From positions 1 to 64,000 of the forward strand of contig JAJEKV010000180.1 of NCBI GenBank assembly GCA_021234155.1: a stretch of DNA of 64,000 nt. The letters are read 5' to 3'. The notes below the pieces were generated by a model. It was not told the origin of the DNA. It did no database searches and saw nothing but the letters and a program-made list of their open reading frames with translations. How positions within the stretch are numbered: the first letter of the stretch is position 1; each line of letters begins with the position of its first letter. This DNA is from Isoetes taiwanensis (lineage: Eukaryota; Streptophyta; Lycopodiopsida; Isoetales; Isoetaceae). Shown here piece by piece: positions 11,871-24,869 of the stretch. Position numbers and translations under genes: made by a program.

Positions 11871-13395
11871 TGTGGCGTCCCCTACTGGTATACGATGCCC
11901 GCACCGTATACAAGCGGGAGTTCATCCCCGCACCCGACTCCACAGCGATGAGGGGCCCTCCACATATCACTGTGACCGTCCTAAGAGTCCACCGGTGGGA
12001 AGAGTGAAGGGGTCATTTTACCCCGTCTTCCTCGGGGCCTACCTAGGCTGCCGGGCGTAAACATACACGTGAAACATAACATCATATATCCACCTCGAAG
12101 GGTGGCACATCAACATCTGCATAGACAAAGATCAAAGACAATACAAAGGAAGTTCCTACAAGGCTCGCATACCGTGGGATGGACTGACAAGCTTGGGCCT
12201 CCGAGTTCATTGCGCATGGGAATCATGACAATGGATTGGGCTGGCATAAGAACATGGCATTGGGTTGTCCACTCCATCCGCCCCTCACGTGCACACTTTA
12301 TGCAGGTAGGTTGAAAAGTGTTGGGACCCCGAATTAGCCAGCCGCGCATAGCCAAAGGGGCTACGCCCTACCGGGTTACATCTCCCCAGCTTTGGATGGG
12401 GCAGGTAGGGGACTCCCTCCGTGATCTACATCTTGACTCAAGGTGACTAGAGGGCCACCCCTTATTGGAAAGCTTGAACTCACCGGAAGGTCATATCCAC
12501 CACCCCACGAGTGTCGAGCCCATGCCTTGCCCACACGCAAGGCAGCAAGCCATTAGACCTAGTCACAATGATCCCGGTGGGCCTTTACACACCCGAGGGA
12601 TCGTTCAAGAGTCGAACATCAAACCTCATTCTAAGCCGGTCGCCCCTTCACCCACAACCGGTGGGCTCTTGTACACAGGCGAAATCTAGTAATGCACTAA
12701 GAGGAACTATCTAGGAGCATCATCTACTAAGCTTCAAGTCTCTACCCCCTTCCCAATACAAAGGAGTTCCACGAGAATTCATCCGTCCATCACATCATCA
12801 TAGAACTAAAGAATAAGAACTAATCTATATCATACATAGAGTTAGGTTCTTTAGTTAGAGTCAATCTCGGGATCTGCTTGGCTACTAGGGGTGATTTAAT
12901 AGGCTAAACCCTCTTGGTTCGAAGGCTGGAATAAGGTTTAGGCTATTCAATCGACTAAATACCTGATCCCTGGTTCACTCCTCTCGATCCAAAGGTGTCC
13001 ATGTCTCTGTTCTTCTTCGAAATGCGGTCGGGAGGACGATCTGACAAGCTGGGGCGCACGGACAGATCGTGGGAGTTGGAATTGACTCCTCGGTAGCGAA
13101 TCGGAGCTCGGAAGGTGCAGTATGGGCGAAAAAAAAGGGAAAGTTAGGGTTTGGTGCCTTATGTAGGCTATCAGTTAGGTTTAGGGTTTCCATGACCCTT
13201 GGTCTACCTTTAATGGGTTAAAGGTCTAAAAGTGCGCGCATTGCTAAGTGTGCGCACCATTGCAAGTTGCCCCCTAGGGCGACCTTGCTTAAGGTATCGT
13301 CGTACCACGTCGATTGGGACGGCGATAATACAGCGTGGCCATTCGCGATGCGATATCGATCACGGGACCGTATATCTTGTCTTTGAAACGTCACA
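11871..13395 (-). mobile_element. Solo LTR of a Ty3/gypsy element, with TSD
   Basis: A 1525-bp LTR begins TGTGGCGT and ends ACGTCACA, giving imperfect terminal inverted repeats, and is flanked by perfect TTGAA duplications. It is homologous to the LTR at 35868-37494. Shared blocks include CCACTCCATCCGCCCCTC, GCA(T/C)ACTTT(A)TGCAG, TAAGAGGAACTA and TCTCTACCCCCTTCCC, all in the same order and orientation. No gag or pol flanks it, so it is the product of LTR-LTR recombination. Strand is given by analogy to the full element. Divergence from the other LTR is large, so this is a related subfamily rather than a recent sibling. Confidence 0.9.
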
Positions 13396-14130
13396 TTGAA
13401 CTAGTTATGTATTGCATCGGTCCAGATGAGAGGGCATTTGTGCACCACGCCAGCACTGACACAATAAGGAAGCAGCGCCTTCTTGCCCGTGTTCTAGTGA
13501 GGACTACCCTGGCAAGCTATACCAATGGACTTGTAGACCCAACTTCTTTGACCTTCATAAAAAATAAGTTTGGAAAACCAGAGGTAGCTTGGCCGGTCTA
13601 GAAGCAACAGAATGCTCCATCACTTTGCTTCAATATCTCACATACAAGTTCCCTCTTAGCCTGTGGCGTGTCAACTGCATCAAATATTGGCATTGATGTG
13701 GAGACAAAGGAGCGCAAACTAAGCGAAGTCTCTTGGTTACAAAATTTGATGATTCGATGAGCAACAAAGAAAGTTCTTGCAAAATGTGGACCCTTAAAGA
13801 GGCATATGTGAAGGTTCTGAGGGAGGGGAATCAGTGGAGAATCCTTGAAGTGTTTTAGTTTTCACTTAATGGAGTCAAAGACTATACATCTCTCTTTAAA
13901 AAAGGTTCTGAGACCTTCCAATCCATCCACATGCACAGGCAATCTCTTTTTAGCAAAATGGATGTCCCATGTCCAAAGCTGTTGGAGGTTCCTCTGTTTG
14001 AACCATCCCCTACCCACTATGCTTCTATTTGCACTTTCGGAATGATAAAGGCGAGTGCAATTTCCATTTTTGGAAGACAATTCCTTTATGCTCGAGAAAA
14101 GAGATACTAGAGGCAAATGTTGTTGCATTG
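13396..14130 (+). pseudogene. 4'-phosphopantetheinyl transferase, decayed
   Basis: Enzymes of this family (Sfp/AcpS type) move the phosphopantetheine arm of CoA onto carrier-protein serines. Visible motifs in order are GPDERAFV (from about 13420), LLARVLVRTTLASYTNG (from about 13470), KNKFGKPEV, FNISHTSSLLACGV (from about 13630), IGIDVETKERKL (from about 13691), MWTLKEAYVKVL (from about 13785), then PTHYASICTFG (about 14007-14040) and KTIPL. These match plant homologues: GID(V)E and WTLKEAYVK hold the Mg/CoA ligands. It is broken by an in-frame TAG at about 13600, where QKQQN-like sequence should continue, by loss of the block between ERKL and WTLKE, and by later frameshifts. The first visible residue lies at the solo LTR boundary. 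Removing the LTR gives AGTAG|TTGAACTAG, which could be an intron acceptor or a degraded exon. The amino-terminal part was not found upstream of 11866. Confidence 0.85.
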
Positions 14131-17100
14131 GGTATTCTGAGTAAATGATAGGCTTTATTCTCTTATTTTTGAAGGTATCTCAATGATCATTATGGTGTTT
14201 CACTTTGGCAATCAATATGGTCATATTGTAAACATTTATTGCAAGGTTAGCCTTATGCTTTTAAAGTCTCTAAGGAATCCGGTATTTGATGGTTGAATAA
14301 TAAGGCTTTTAGACCATCTTGCAGATTGGTAGATTATGATGATTACAGCCGAGTCTCAATAGATCAAAATGTTATTTTCAGCAACATGGGGCTTAACCCG
14401 TTCATTAAAGACTCTTAGTTCAGAAAAACTAAGCGAGGCTTGCTTCATATGTGGGCCTTAGGTTGGGCAAGTAATACCTTCACCATTCCACAGCAAACGA
14501 CATGCAATCCGCAGGCGACATTGAGTTTCCCTCTTCGAGTTTGGGAAGTATTGACCAGAACCACAAACATCTTGTGTCTTTTATACTAATCTGAATTGAA
14601 GATAATTCTTTAAATGTGTGCTTTTGGACTTGATATTGAGGCATACCAACCAACTTTGCTTTGATCCAAATTCGAATTTCATATTTGCATTTCCATGCAA
14701 CTTTGGAAGTAGCAAGACCTTGTTGTGTTCTCCCATGGTCCATATTTTTGTAGAACTTAATCAAGGAATATCTGCATGTGGATCCATTACATATCGTGGT
14801 TTTGTCAAGATTGAGATTGATAAATATAGACACTTGTGAGGGGTATTGTTGGAAATAAGTAGACCTATGGGTATCAAGAATTATTTCTATGAGGAGGAGA
14901 TTCTATGTGGGGTCACGTTTTACGTGAGGTTGGCATGGACTTCTCTTTTCTCTCTAGAATGTCATCTGCAGGGAGTTTGGAAGAAAATACATCTTGATTA
15001 AGTCATGGATCCAGCAGTTTTTATTGATACTCAATGTAGCAACTTCACTTCCTCAAGTTTGTCAATACCATCTTTGATTTACATTGACTTCGGCCTTTGA
15101 TCCATTATCAAATTTTGACCATATCAGGGTTGATAGGAAAAAGAACAGGAAATTTTTCCAACACCTAGCTGCGGTGCATGATTGGCCAATTGCAAGGAAA
15201 GTGGTTTCAAATTTGTTTTGCAACTTTTCTTAGATACTATGGAACAATTTTGAGAGTGGGATGCACACAATTGGATATGTGTGCACGGCGTGGATGCAAA
15301 AGCCAGTTGACAAAAGTATAATCATGCTGCAATTTAAGAGTAGAAAGAACTTGTCCACGATTAATATGTAAGAATATCGTCAGCATGCGAGAGCTTTGAT
15401 AAAACAACGGTGCAAAGGGACTACCTTATAGTGCATTAATTGTATATCCCATGGTCATCATCATAATGTTTCCATTAACATTGCACGATTCATATTCTTG
15501 GAATGATAGTATGGCTTGATGAGCAAGCAAGTTTCATACAATTTGCACACATTGCATTCTTTGCTCGAACCAGCGAAACTATGTACACATTGAGTTTGAG
15601 ACTATCGCGACAAAGTGCTGTTTGTCTTTTTCAAAATTTGGGCATTCAAGCGGTGAAGTGTGCACGGCTTATTCATGGACCTTGAATAGTAAGTTAATAA
15701 TAGTTGTAATGAAAGAATGGGATCTAAGCTTAAAAGGTGGGGCGGGAATAAGGGCATGGATAGAATGGGATCTAAGCCTCTTTGAATGAATCTATGTTTA
15801 GACTCTAGCAATTTATGGCTTTCCCTCAGTCTTAGTGTAGATTACACACAAAATAGTACATTAGATCTTTGTATTTTGAAACATCTTTGGCTCCTTGACA
15901 ATAGAAGTCATGCTTAGAATCCCATGCTTTGTTTAATGTTTAGTTTTGAGGCTTTTGAAGCCGTTTGTATTATATTTTTGCTTAGATGCGACATTGGCAA
16001 ATTAGGCGTTGAAGTTTATAAATGAGGAGGAGGAACCATGGAGAGGCTCTTCGTCTAAGACCCTCATTTTACAATTATTGCATGTCACGGGAAGGTCGGG
16101 GATATGGTGGGCGTTTAGTAGTAAGTGCTTCTTGCTGCCAAATTGCTTCTATTTTGTATTTTCAAGTTCTTTCTTTGCATATCGCGGGGGTTCTTCCAGC
16201 ATTTTTGTAGCAGTGTTTGCAAAATCGACTTGCCATTTTTTCTGCCGACAATGGAATTAGTATGCTTCCAAGCTGTTAGAGTAGATTTCTTTGTATTGTT
16301 GGATATTGCTTCAATCATGTACATTCCTTAGAGATCTTGGTTTACTGCACTTTGCCTTTGGAAATGATAAAGTTCGCATAGGTAAATAGAGCCCAAGTGC
16401 TTAATAATTTCAAGGCAATGCCAAGTTCAAATATTCTCTCCTTTACCTGCCATTATTTCTGGCTATGAGATTCTGCAGATGTTTTGGAAGATCCCTTCAG
16501 CAAGTGTTGTCTCATCTTATCCTCGTCAATTTGTCTTAGTTAGAAGCAAGGTAATAGCAATATTTCGTTGCAGTGCCATAAATCTTGACTTCTTATTCTT
16601 GCATTACAAATGCCTTCATGTGGAATTGTGAGATCATGGTAGGCCGAATTCTATGTAAGTCTTTGCGTGCTCTAGCATATTTGTATTGGCTTTGTATTGA
16701 TCAATTAGGTGGCATTGAGCTGCTTAAAAGCACGAACACATAAATTGGCATGATTATTGTGTTTCACGGAAGTCTTCTTAAGAACATTCCTACTTAAATA
16801 ATGGCGGGGAGAAGCTCATGTTCAATGAGCCAAACATACATAGTCTATTGTATGCTCTGGCAATGCAGGCATTGAAGATACGGCCGACATATTGAAGATA
16901 TTGGAAACATGGGAAAGAAACTAGGTATGTATATTCCGCATTCTCTCCAAATTGAGAATGGATCGGCGGATCTTATTGCATGGTTGGAGATGCCGGTTTA
17001 ATTTTACAAGATGGCGTTCATGTTCTAAAAGCGTAGCTTTGCATAGGGATGAATGCAACATGGGATCTAATATTTTATAGTTTCACCATTTAGCACATAG

Positions 17101-19135
17101 TAATTGTTATCTGTTAGGCATCTTGAAACCCTACTAAGGTACTTCTGTTATATCAAGCCTCTACATTTCTTCATAATCTTTGTTTTGCATAATCTGATTA
17201 CATCTTTCGTTTGTTTGGTTTACAATTTGGCATGAATGCATTTGAAATGCATTCTCTAGACAATGGTCTTCATGTGCTTCAGCCTCCAAACTTACTCATG
17301 TAATTTAAAGAATCTTTCACTTATTTGAGAGGTAATGCGAGGCGAAATTAAACAAATCCCAATTTTCATCTAGTTATATTTTGTATCGACCTTTATTTAG
17401 CTAAATTTGTGCATCTTAATTATATTTTTATTATTTAATGTATGGTTCAGATGGCAAGGCGTCAATCGAGGTAAGAAATGACAATATAACATGTGGTGCT
17501 ACCGAAATTAAAAGTAGACCTTTTTTTAACAAAAATATACCTTCAATGAGGTCCATCTAGATCTCTGTGGAAACATATTTATAGGTCTGGAGTTGTTGAT
17601 TCAGATTTTGTGTTTTTAGTTTGCACGTTCTTGTGAGTTCTATAAGTGTGTATGTTATGAGCACATTCTGGAGGTTGCCATGTAGAAATTCTAATGTTGA
17701 ATCCGACTCACGAGGCTCAAACCCACTTTTGAAATGATGGCGACTATTTGGTTTGAATCTTTCTCTTTCATTTATAAGTTCGCATGTCCTTGGAACATGA
17801 TCACAAATAATGCAAAACAGCGGATGCAACATCAATGCCTTATGTTTGTCTTGATTTTCATTGGTGTTAATTTAATTTGTAGTTTACGACCTCAACTATC
17901 GTGTTTTCTTGCAATAATTAATTCCTATTTCAACAACCCATTGGCCATATTTTCTCTTATAACTCCACAAATATACACAACTAGAGTGCTTATTCATAGT
18001 GTTCACCAAGCTAGTGCTCACTTTCGGGGGGTTGTTGATCCTTTTAACGCTAGAAAATATTCTTAATCAAGATCATGGTGCAACAAGTTTACATGCTAGA
18101 ATGAGTATTTGCTTGCTAGGTAAACCATTGGTACTAATGATCATGATGCCATACTATATGGAAGAAAATGACGCTACTAATTATCATAATGCCACAATGA
18201 ATAAACAAAAGATAAATGTGATGTTAGCAAATCACAACATGTAATGCCTTTGCATTTCTCACTTGGATATCACGACAATGTAGACCCCACGTTTGCAACT
18301 TCGGGGATCTAGCAAGTGTGTTGTTACATTTGTTTCTCGGGGATGTAGCAAGTGTGTTATTACATTTGCTTTGCATGAATGACGCTATATACACTTCAAG
18401 TCATTTGAAAACATCAAAATTGGTCGATCAATACATTAAAAAATAACAATTATATCAAACCCATGATGAAAACATCGAACCACAACCTTGGCAACGAATG
18501 AGTATACTTATATGGATGTGCTTGATCCATGTCGTCGTAATAGTGTTCCAAAAGAAAGAAAAAAAAAAGAAAGTGCATTGTTCATTTACATTGCTTCATT
18601 TTATTTGTTATGTGACTCTAATAATTCAAAGTTGGTTGACAGACATGTTAAAGGATAACACAACTATGCCCAAACCATTATGAAAACAGCAAACTTTCGC
18701 CTGCCCCACTTTGCACCACCCCATCAAAGGAATGGGCCCCTCAGTTCGGCCCCATGATCTTTTGAAGCATTCTCACGACTTGCAGCCATGTTGGCATGGT
18801 GGATCTGAGGTTGTTTTGCTTCTGTTCCTTGAGTTTAGATCATCAAATTTCAACCACATTTGTAGCACTACAACAGTATATATTGATCTTCTAAAATGAG
18901 TGCGACATTTGGAGTGAGAATATGCTTTGTCTTATTTTCATTAATCATCTTGATTTAACCACTCTTTTACGGCATCGGTGCTTTGTACTTTTGTGGTTTC
19001 TGGATATTAGTATGTTTGGTTGGGATCCCATCTTTGTTCTTTTCATCTTTTCATTTTGAAAGGTTGTGAAACTTCAAATTTTGTTAATTTTTGTGATTGT
19101 TATATCATCAGTGGGTATGATGTATACCACTTCAC
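14131..19135. other. No recognisable gene
   Basis: AT-rich sequence with frames under 120 codons and no family motif. A ~45-bp direct repeat (CGGGGAT(C/G)TAGCAAGTGTGTT) occurs at about 18300 and 18339. Some stretches near 16.4-17.0 kb have intron-like splice signals, but I could not assemble a protein. Confidence 0.45.
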
Positions 19136-19137
19136 CC

Positions 19138-19980
19138 TCCGACCATGGAGGGGCAACCCTCCGTCTTCCTTGTTTTTTTCCGTTGCCCTTTTCCTCTTTT
19201 TCAATTCCTTGCTCCTCCACCTTCTCTATTCCCCTTCTCCCCCCCCCCTTTTCTCCTTTTCGACCCTTTGCGTCTTTTTTTCTTTTCTAGGTCTTTTTCC
19301 TTTCCTTTTTAGGGGACTTTTCCTTTTTGGTTTCTCCTTTCCCAGATCCTTTCATTCTTCCTTTTTACTTGTGCTGTTTTCTCTTTCCTTCACCCTTTCT
19401 CCCTTCCTTTCCTTTTCCATGCCCTTCCCGTTTTCTCTTCCGTTCCTTCCATTCCTTCCATTCCTCCAGATCCGTTTCCATCCATTCCTTCTTTCCAGAT
19501 CTTCCATCCATTTCCATTCCTCCTTCCTTCCTTTCCATTCCTTCCATTCCATTCCTTCCTTTCCATCCTTTCCTTTCCTTCCATCTTTCCTTTCCATTCT
19601 TCTTTTTCCCCTCTTTCCCTTTTTTTCCTTTCCCCTTCCCTTTTCCCTTTGACCTCTTTCCACTTTTCCTCGTTGCCCATTTCTCGGTTCCTTCCCCCCT
19701 CCTTTTTTTTTTTTCTTTCCCTTTTCCCTTTCCCTTTTCCCCTACATTTTTTTATCTCCACCTTCTACGTTGCCTTTTTCCCCTTCATGTTCTCTCTTTC
19801 CTCCTCCTTTTTCTTTTCACCTTTTTCCTTTACCCTTTCCCCGAGATCAAAACATGACCAATCCATGGTGGTAGGAAGTTGTCTGAAAAAACTTGACTTT
19901 TTGGATGCACCTAGATGATCTTAGCCATTCAAATTAGGGTTCGATGCACTACAAACTTATGGTATAACATTATTTATAAA
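19138..19980. repeat. C/T-tract repeat, tandem unit 1
   Basis: A pyrimidine tract (19140-19850) is followed by a conserved tail: GATCAAAACATGACCAATCC, then TGAC(T)TTT...GATGCAC, GATCTTAGCCATTCAAATT, ACAAACTTAT, and ATAACATTATTTATAAAGATAC. The next unit starts directly at the end of this tail. The very long Ser/Phe/Pro frames in the tract are compositional. Confidence 0.8.
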
Positions 19981-20336
19981 GATACTAAGTAATGGTGCCC
20001 AACGTTCTTGGGCATAAAATAAAGGAACCTATGTGGATGGAAATCTATTTTCCTTCTTCTTTCCTCCTTTTATCTTCCTTCACCATCCTTCTCCTTTCCT
20101 TTCCCTTTCCTTTCGATGGGCTTTTCCTTCCCTCTTCCTTTTTTCCATTCCCCCATTTTTCTTCCTCTTTCACTTCTTTTCCTTTACCCCTTTCCCCTTA
20201 AGAGATCAAAACATGACTAATCACTGTCTTTCAAGTTTCCCAAAAATCTTGACTTTTGATGCACTTCCTTGATCTTAGCCATTCAAATTGGGGTCTTTCG
20301 TAATTACAAACTTATTATAGCCATTATAATATAAAG
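19981..20336. repeat. C/T-tract repeat, tandem unit 2
   Basis: It starts with AAGTAATGGTGCCCAACGTT and the stem GCCCAA-CGTTC-TTGGGC (19997-20013), continues with a short pyrimidine tract (20045-20200), and ends with the same tail as unit 1 (GATCAAAACATGACTAATC ... CTTAGCCATTCAAATTGGGG ... TATAATATAAAGATAC). At about 355 bp it is the shortest unit. Confidence 0.85.
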
Positions 20337-20905
20337 ATACTTCTTGGTTCCCCACGGGCATAAATTGAACCTATGTGATGGAGAAACCTATTTAGCCCTT
20401 CTTTCCTTTCATAAATCAATTTTTTTTCAACTCCCTTTTTTCCCAAATTCAATCTTTTTTTTATTTTCTTTTCCATTCCCTTTTCAATTGCTCTTTTTCT
20501 TCATCCCATTTCCCACCCTTTCCCTTACCTTTTTCTCCTTTTCCACCCTTCCCTTTTTTCCTTTCCTTTTCCCCTCTACTTCTATTCTTGTTTTCATTTT
20601 TCCATTCCACTTTTCCCTTTCTTTTTCCCTTTTCTTTGCCTTTGCTTTTCCTATTTTCCATTCCCTTTTGCCCTTCCTTTTCCCTTCCCTTTCCTTTTAC
20701 CGTTCCTCCCCTTTCATTTTTCCTTTCTCCCTTAAGAAATCAAATCATGACTAATCCACGGGTGGAAAGTCGTCTTGGAGAAATCTCAGCCTTCATTTTC
20801 AATCCGGATGATCTCGATACATTTAAATTAGGGGGCTTGATCCATTCAATACGATATAACATTATAATATAAGATCTGATATAACATTATAATATAAGAT
20901 AAGAT
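20337..20905. repeat. C/T-tract repeat, tandem unit 3
   Basis: It starts with a degraded hairpin (GGTTCCCCACGGGCATAAA), then GAACCTATGTG(A)TGGAGAAACC, shared with unit 2. The pyrimidine tract is 20395-20735 and the tail (ATCAAATCATGACTAATCCA) is shared. The 3' end has a small duplication of GATATAACATTATAATATAAG at 20850-20900. Confidence 0.8.
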
Positions 20906-23110
20906 TTGTTTATCCTTAATATAGAGACGAGCTTAGCGAACTTCTGAGCTTCCGAGGCGGGCAGGCAATGGAGTAACCCGACTCGGCATGAGCAAAAAAG
21001 ACCCACACCTTTCGATTTAATCTGGCGCCCAATTCTTGAAAGCACATCCATTACGCAAAAAAGTAGCCATGGGGCTGTTTTCCAATGGCGATAGGCTATG
21101 TGGTTCCCAAAACTGCCCAGCCCCTCCTTCCTGCGGAAGCTTATAATCCTCCACCAAAACCAGTACCAAATGGCAGCGGTGTTCCTCATGATTCTAACAA
21201 GTCCGGTGGTAGTAGTATCCCACCAAGCATCGGATCAAGCCTAGAGCTACTCCACAATCATAATTGGTAATGTTTGGAAGCCTTTGGAAGATGTGAAGTC
21301 AATCTATGTCCTAGGAAAGGATTGGTCTTTACAATGCAGCGGAGCACATGTTGAAGAAAATTTGCAAGCCCTTTGGACAAAAGGATCATTTTCCACGGCT
21401 TCCTACAGCTGCAGATTATGGAATGGTAGGCCCGATTTTGGAGAATATACTTTCGAAATGGATCAAAGTTAACCAAGCTGTCTTGAATGTAATATTATGA
21501 ATGTAATATTGTCTTTGAATGTAATATTGTTCCTCTAAAACAAAGTTTGGCATGGCGCACACAATTGTCATGCAGATTAATTGCTTGTGTATGATTAGTT
21601 CATGAAAAACGGTTGATAGGAACCTTTCAGACTCATGTTATATCGGTATTGTATCTTTTTCTTAAATGTTTTCCTTCTTCTTATATCGCAACATTGGTTT
21701 TTAACACAGGGAAAGTGGCGATTCACTTTGCAGTCGACTATTATACAATAGGAGTTGTCCAGAAGTGCTGCCAACTGTTCAATCTGTTGTAACTTGGACA
21801 TACACTCTATGTAAGCTTATTTCTTCGTGCCTAAAGCATAATGAGAATTGAGAAGGTGGTAGATTGCTTGGCATTTCTGACTATCATAATGCACTAAAAG
21901 TAACTATTTAAGTGAGGTGCACATGAACTGTGAGAAAACAATGGCGCCTCGCTACAGAGATTCGCTTTTGCAGCGATTAAGCTATTGCCAAAGCTTGCCC
22001 GGAATGCACTTATTGCCATGTGGAGCATGATTTGTTAGCGAAATCAGCGGTAACACAACTTCTCAAAAGCTGCTTTGATTCTCTTACCGGGGAAGTTGTG
22101 GCTGCAACATCTTGCTAGAAATTGGAGCTCGATTAAAGATTTTGCATCTTTCGTCCAGGCCGATGCCTGCCCACAAGGTTTTTTTGCCTCAGTTCTCCAC
22201 CAAACTTGCAAGACCCGTCTTGATGCTTGGATCGCAGAGCAGCTTCCTAGAGCCGGAAGAGCCTGTGTGCAGAGTAGCATTAAAGAGAGATTTGCCAAAG
22301 TGAGTGGAAAACCCGTTACTAATGTGGAATTGCTCGTTTTGTCTTCTGTCATGTTATCTTAATATTTTCTTCATGAATTGGCCATAAAGTTTTGTATGAC
22401 CATTGATACATGATATTATTTCCGGCCGGAAGTTGTGATAACATTTTAACTTTATTATTCAGCACATGAAGTGCGCGAGCTTGAAACACACAGGGAACAT
22501 ATCTTTGATGGCACCTTGTGAATCAGCGTTACCTCGGATAAACTAGAGTTGAAAGCTATTGGTTTATCTCCGATTGTAGAATTTAGATGGATCTATGTGG
22601 TCTCTGAGCTTGTATCGGTCGCTGGTTTTGGAATGCACCTGGTCCGGTTTATTGCACCTTGGTTTGGAATGCAATTCTTGCATCATGTGCGCTTGACATG
22701 GCAATGCAACGGATAGTCTTTCCATCTTTCAACAAATGCCTTTCAACAAATGCAAGACAGGGATATTCGGATGGTGTGGATGTTTATGTTGGTTCAAATC
22801 CAACAAAGATTGAATAGAGCATCTATGCTCCAATATATCCATTTCAATTCTAGTTCTTTATTTAAATAATTATTTCGTTATACCTCTTAGCTTAATCTGC
22901 AATGACGTGTGTTTCCACAGGTTCATAAGAACTATATGTGGTCGTTTCTTGCTGTCATCTTGCACTTATGTGATTGTTTCTTGCTTCATAGTCCTCCATT
23001 TATATAGTTTATAAGTTCTATTACTGCCTCAATGACTCAGATCCACTTGTACATGGCCTTATTGAGCATATATCTACTTCGTTCATCTAAGTTTAACTAT
23101 GTTTGATTTT
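20906..23110. other. Unassigned; possible exon relics at 21.3 and 22.1 kb
   Basis: Two plus-strand stretches have non-random protein-like translations. One runs about 21320-21490 (NAAEHMLKKICKPFGQKDHF and on to a stop). The other runs about 22075-22300 and ends at a good splice donor (CCAAA|GTGAGT). Neither matches a family I recognise. They could be exons of an unknown gene or transposon debris. Confidence 0.3.
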
Positions 23111-23114
23111 CTTA

Positions 23115-23284
23115 GGGCCCGAAGGGCCCAATTTTTTTTTAATATAACAATCAACACACAACTACCATTAACATTATTAACACAAACCATTGCATTTAAC
23201 ATATTTAAATTAAAATCCACCTTAAACCCCCTTTGGTTTGGGTGCATATTCACACTAAGGTACGTGAGGGGCGCCGAGAGCCCC
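23115..23284. repeat. Two G/C hairpins bracketing AT-rich DNA
   Basis: GGGCCC-GAA-GGGCCC (23115-23129) and GGGGC-GCCGAGA-GCCCC (23268-23284) lie either side of about 140 bases of AT-rich sequence. The spacing and contrast in composition suggest the ends of a small non-autonomous element, but no target duplication was identified. Confidence 0.5.
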
Positions 23285-23589
23285 AAAATATATTTATAAT
23301 ACATGTACAAAATTAACACCATTAAGTACATTCTCTCAAACCTTATAGTATTTTGCAAACCTTAATATCACGATTATCCAAAAAACTTGTACATGCATAC
23401 CCCACAAACGAGGATGCTATGTATGCTCAGGATCTTGGAATAAAGGACAAATATGCCCATCAAACTGACTCTTAGTTGCTCGAATGAAATGGTTCAAACT
23501 CTTGCCAAAATAAGATGGAGTTTATAAAAAGGAATGTTGCCAATATATAACATAAAATTGCTATCCTTACCTTGCGTCACTCTAATCTA

Positions 23590-23930
23590 AAGATGGATGG
23601 ACCATGCATGGGATATATTTATGTAACTTGTAAAAGTTACTTATAGATGTTTAGTAACCCTTGTTCTTGTATTGAAGAATGTTTGAGGCTAGAGAAATAA
23701 TAATTGCCAAAGGAAAATGGAATATGTTGTTAAGGGGCAAATTGAATCAATATCCCTCGGGGATGCTTTTGAAAAAGCAGTGGATGCAACTTGGAGTGTG
23801 TTATTATGATGGACAATGTCAAAGCCATTCTTCGCTTGTTGATTCAACTTGACAACGGTAACTTCAAACTTCTAAAATTGGCATGCTCGACTGCTGGAAG
23901 TTGTTGCAACTAAGAAGGGTAAACATCCTC
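23590..23930. repeat. Direct duplication, copy 1
   Basis: The same string of blocks recurs at 25345-25740: ATGGACCATGCAT, TTCTTGTATTGAAGAATGTT, GCCAAAGGAAAATGGAATAT, GCAGTGGATGCAACTTG, ACTTCTAAAATTGGCAT, ACTGCTGG(G/A)AGTTGT. The frame translating QRKMEYVV then DAFEKAVDAT is open over the most similar part in both copies, hinting at a lost exon of unknown family. Confidence 0.8.
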
Positions 23931-23949
23931 ATGTGGCATCTGCAGAGTC

Positions 23950-24240
23950 AGAGCGTGCGCATATGGCATCTAAATACTGCTGACCAGTGTCGTGAATATA
24001 AATACTCTTGCAGAGACTGTTGCTGCTTCGGTGCATCTGCTTCGGATGCCGCAGGAGCTTCTATTCCACGAGCTGGAGGAGACTATAAAAAGCATGGAAT
24101 GGGATGAACTTGCAATCAACCAAAGAGAGGCAAGTGCTGAGAAGCCACATGAACTTGGCACAGGCTTTGCTGCTGCAGGAATTGAGGCACATTGACAGGT
24201 TGTTCCTGAACCATTAAGCACGTCATATACTAGATTGTCC
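23950..24240 (+). pseudogene. Candidate coding relic, unknown family
   Basis: After a good acceptor (CTCTTGCAG at about 24011) the plus strand reads MPQELLFHELEETIKSMEWD and then, after one frame change near 24130, SHMNLAQALLLQELRHIDRL before a stop at about 24218. Both parts are helical, charged and coiled-coil-like, as for a carboxy-terminal exon. I do not recognise the family. The frame change suggests a pseudogene, or a splice I have misread. Confidence 0.3.
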
Positions 24241-24869
24241 TTTTAACAATTGCACAGGGAAATCACAGGTTGGCAAGGAGGCATGCACAGGCATTAAACA
24301 TCACAACCAACTGAAAACTATTACATTATGGGATTGCAGTTCATTTCCTTTATTCTGTTGTTCTTTATAGTTGCACGCATTGTCTGGATGGAGCATGGTT
24401 TGACTTTGGCTGCTGCATGAATTTTGCAAGAAGAAAATGATAAAACTTTAGAGCATAGGGAAGTTGCATTCACATTCGCATGTTTGAGCACTTGCATGGG
24501 ATTAGCCCCCTGGCATAATGGAGCGACGTTTGGGGTATTACATTATGCGGGTGAAGCATCACGGACCGATTGAAGTCCTGTGGAGGTTCAAGTCCCCATG
24601 CTTCTTCTGTTGCATTCCTATTACCTTTCTGTTTATTGTCACAGACTCTTCAATGGGGCATCAACTGGTGCGTAGCTATGCAATGTCCTCCATGGTAGAT
24701 CGGTAATGCAGTGCTCTGCAGTTCCTTGGAGGTGGTACAACAAGCTCTCTGAGACTTGTTAATGTCAAGCGGTTTGGAATTGTCTTTGTCTTCTTTGTGT
24801 TTATGGAACATGGCGTTGTGAGGAAATTAGCAATGTCGAAATGTGGCGCCATAGGCACTTCATGCATGT

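Noticed and set aside
19020-20872. Frames up to 210 codons on both strands
   Set aside because: Same compositional cause. They end where each C/T tract ends.
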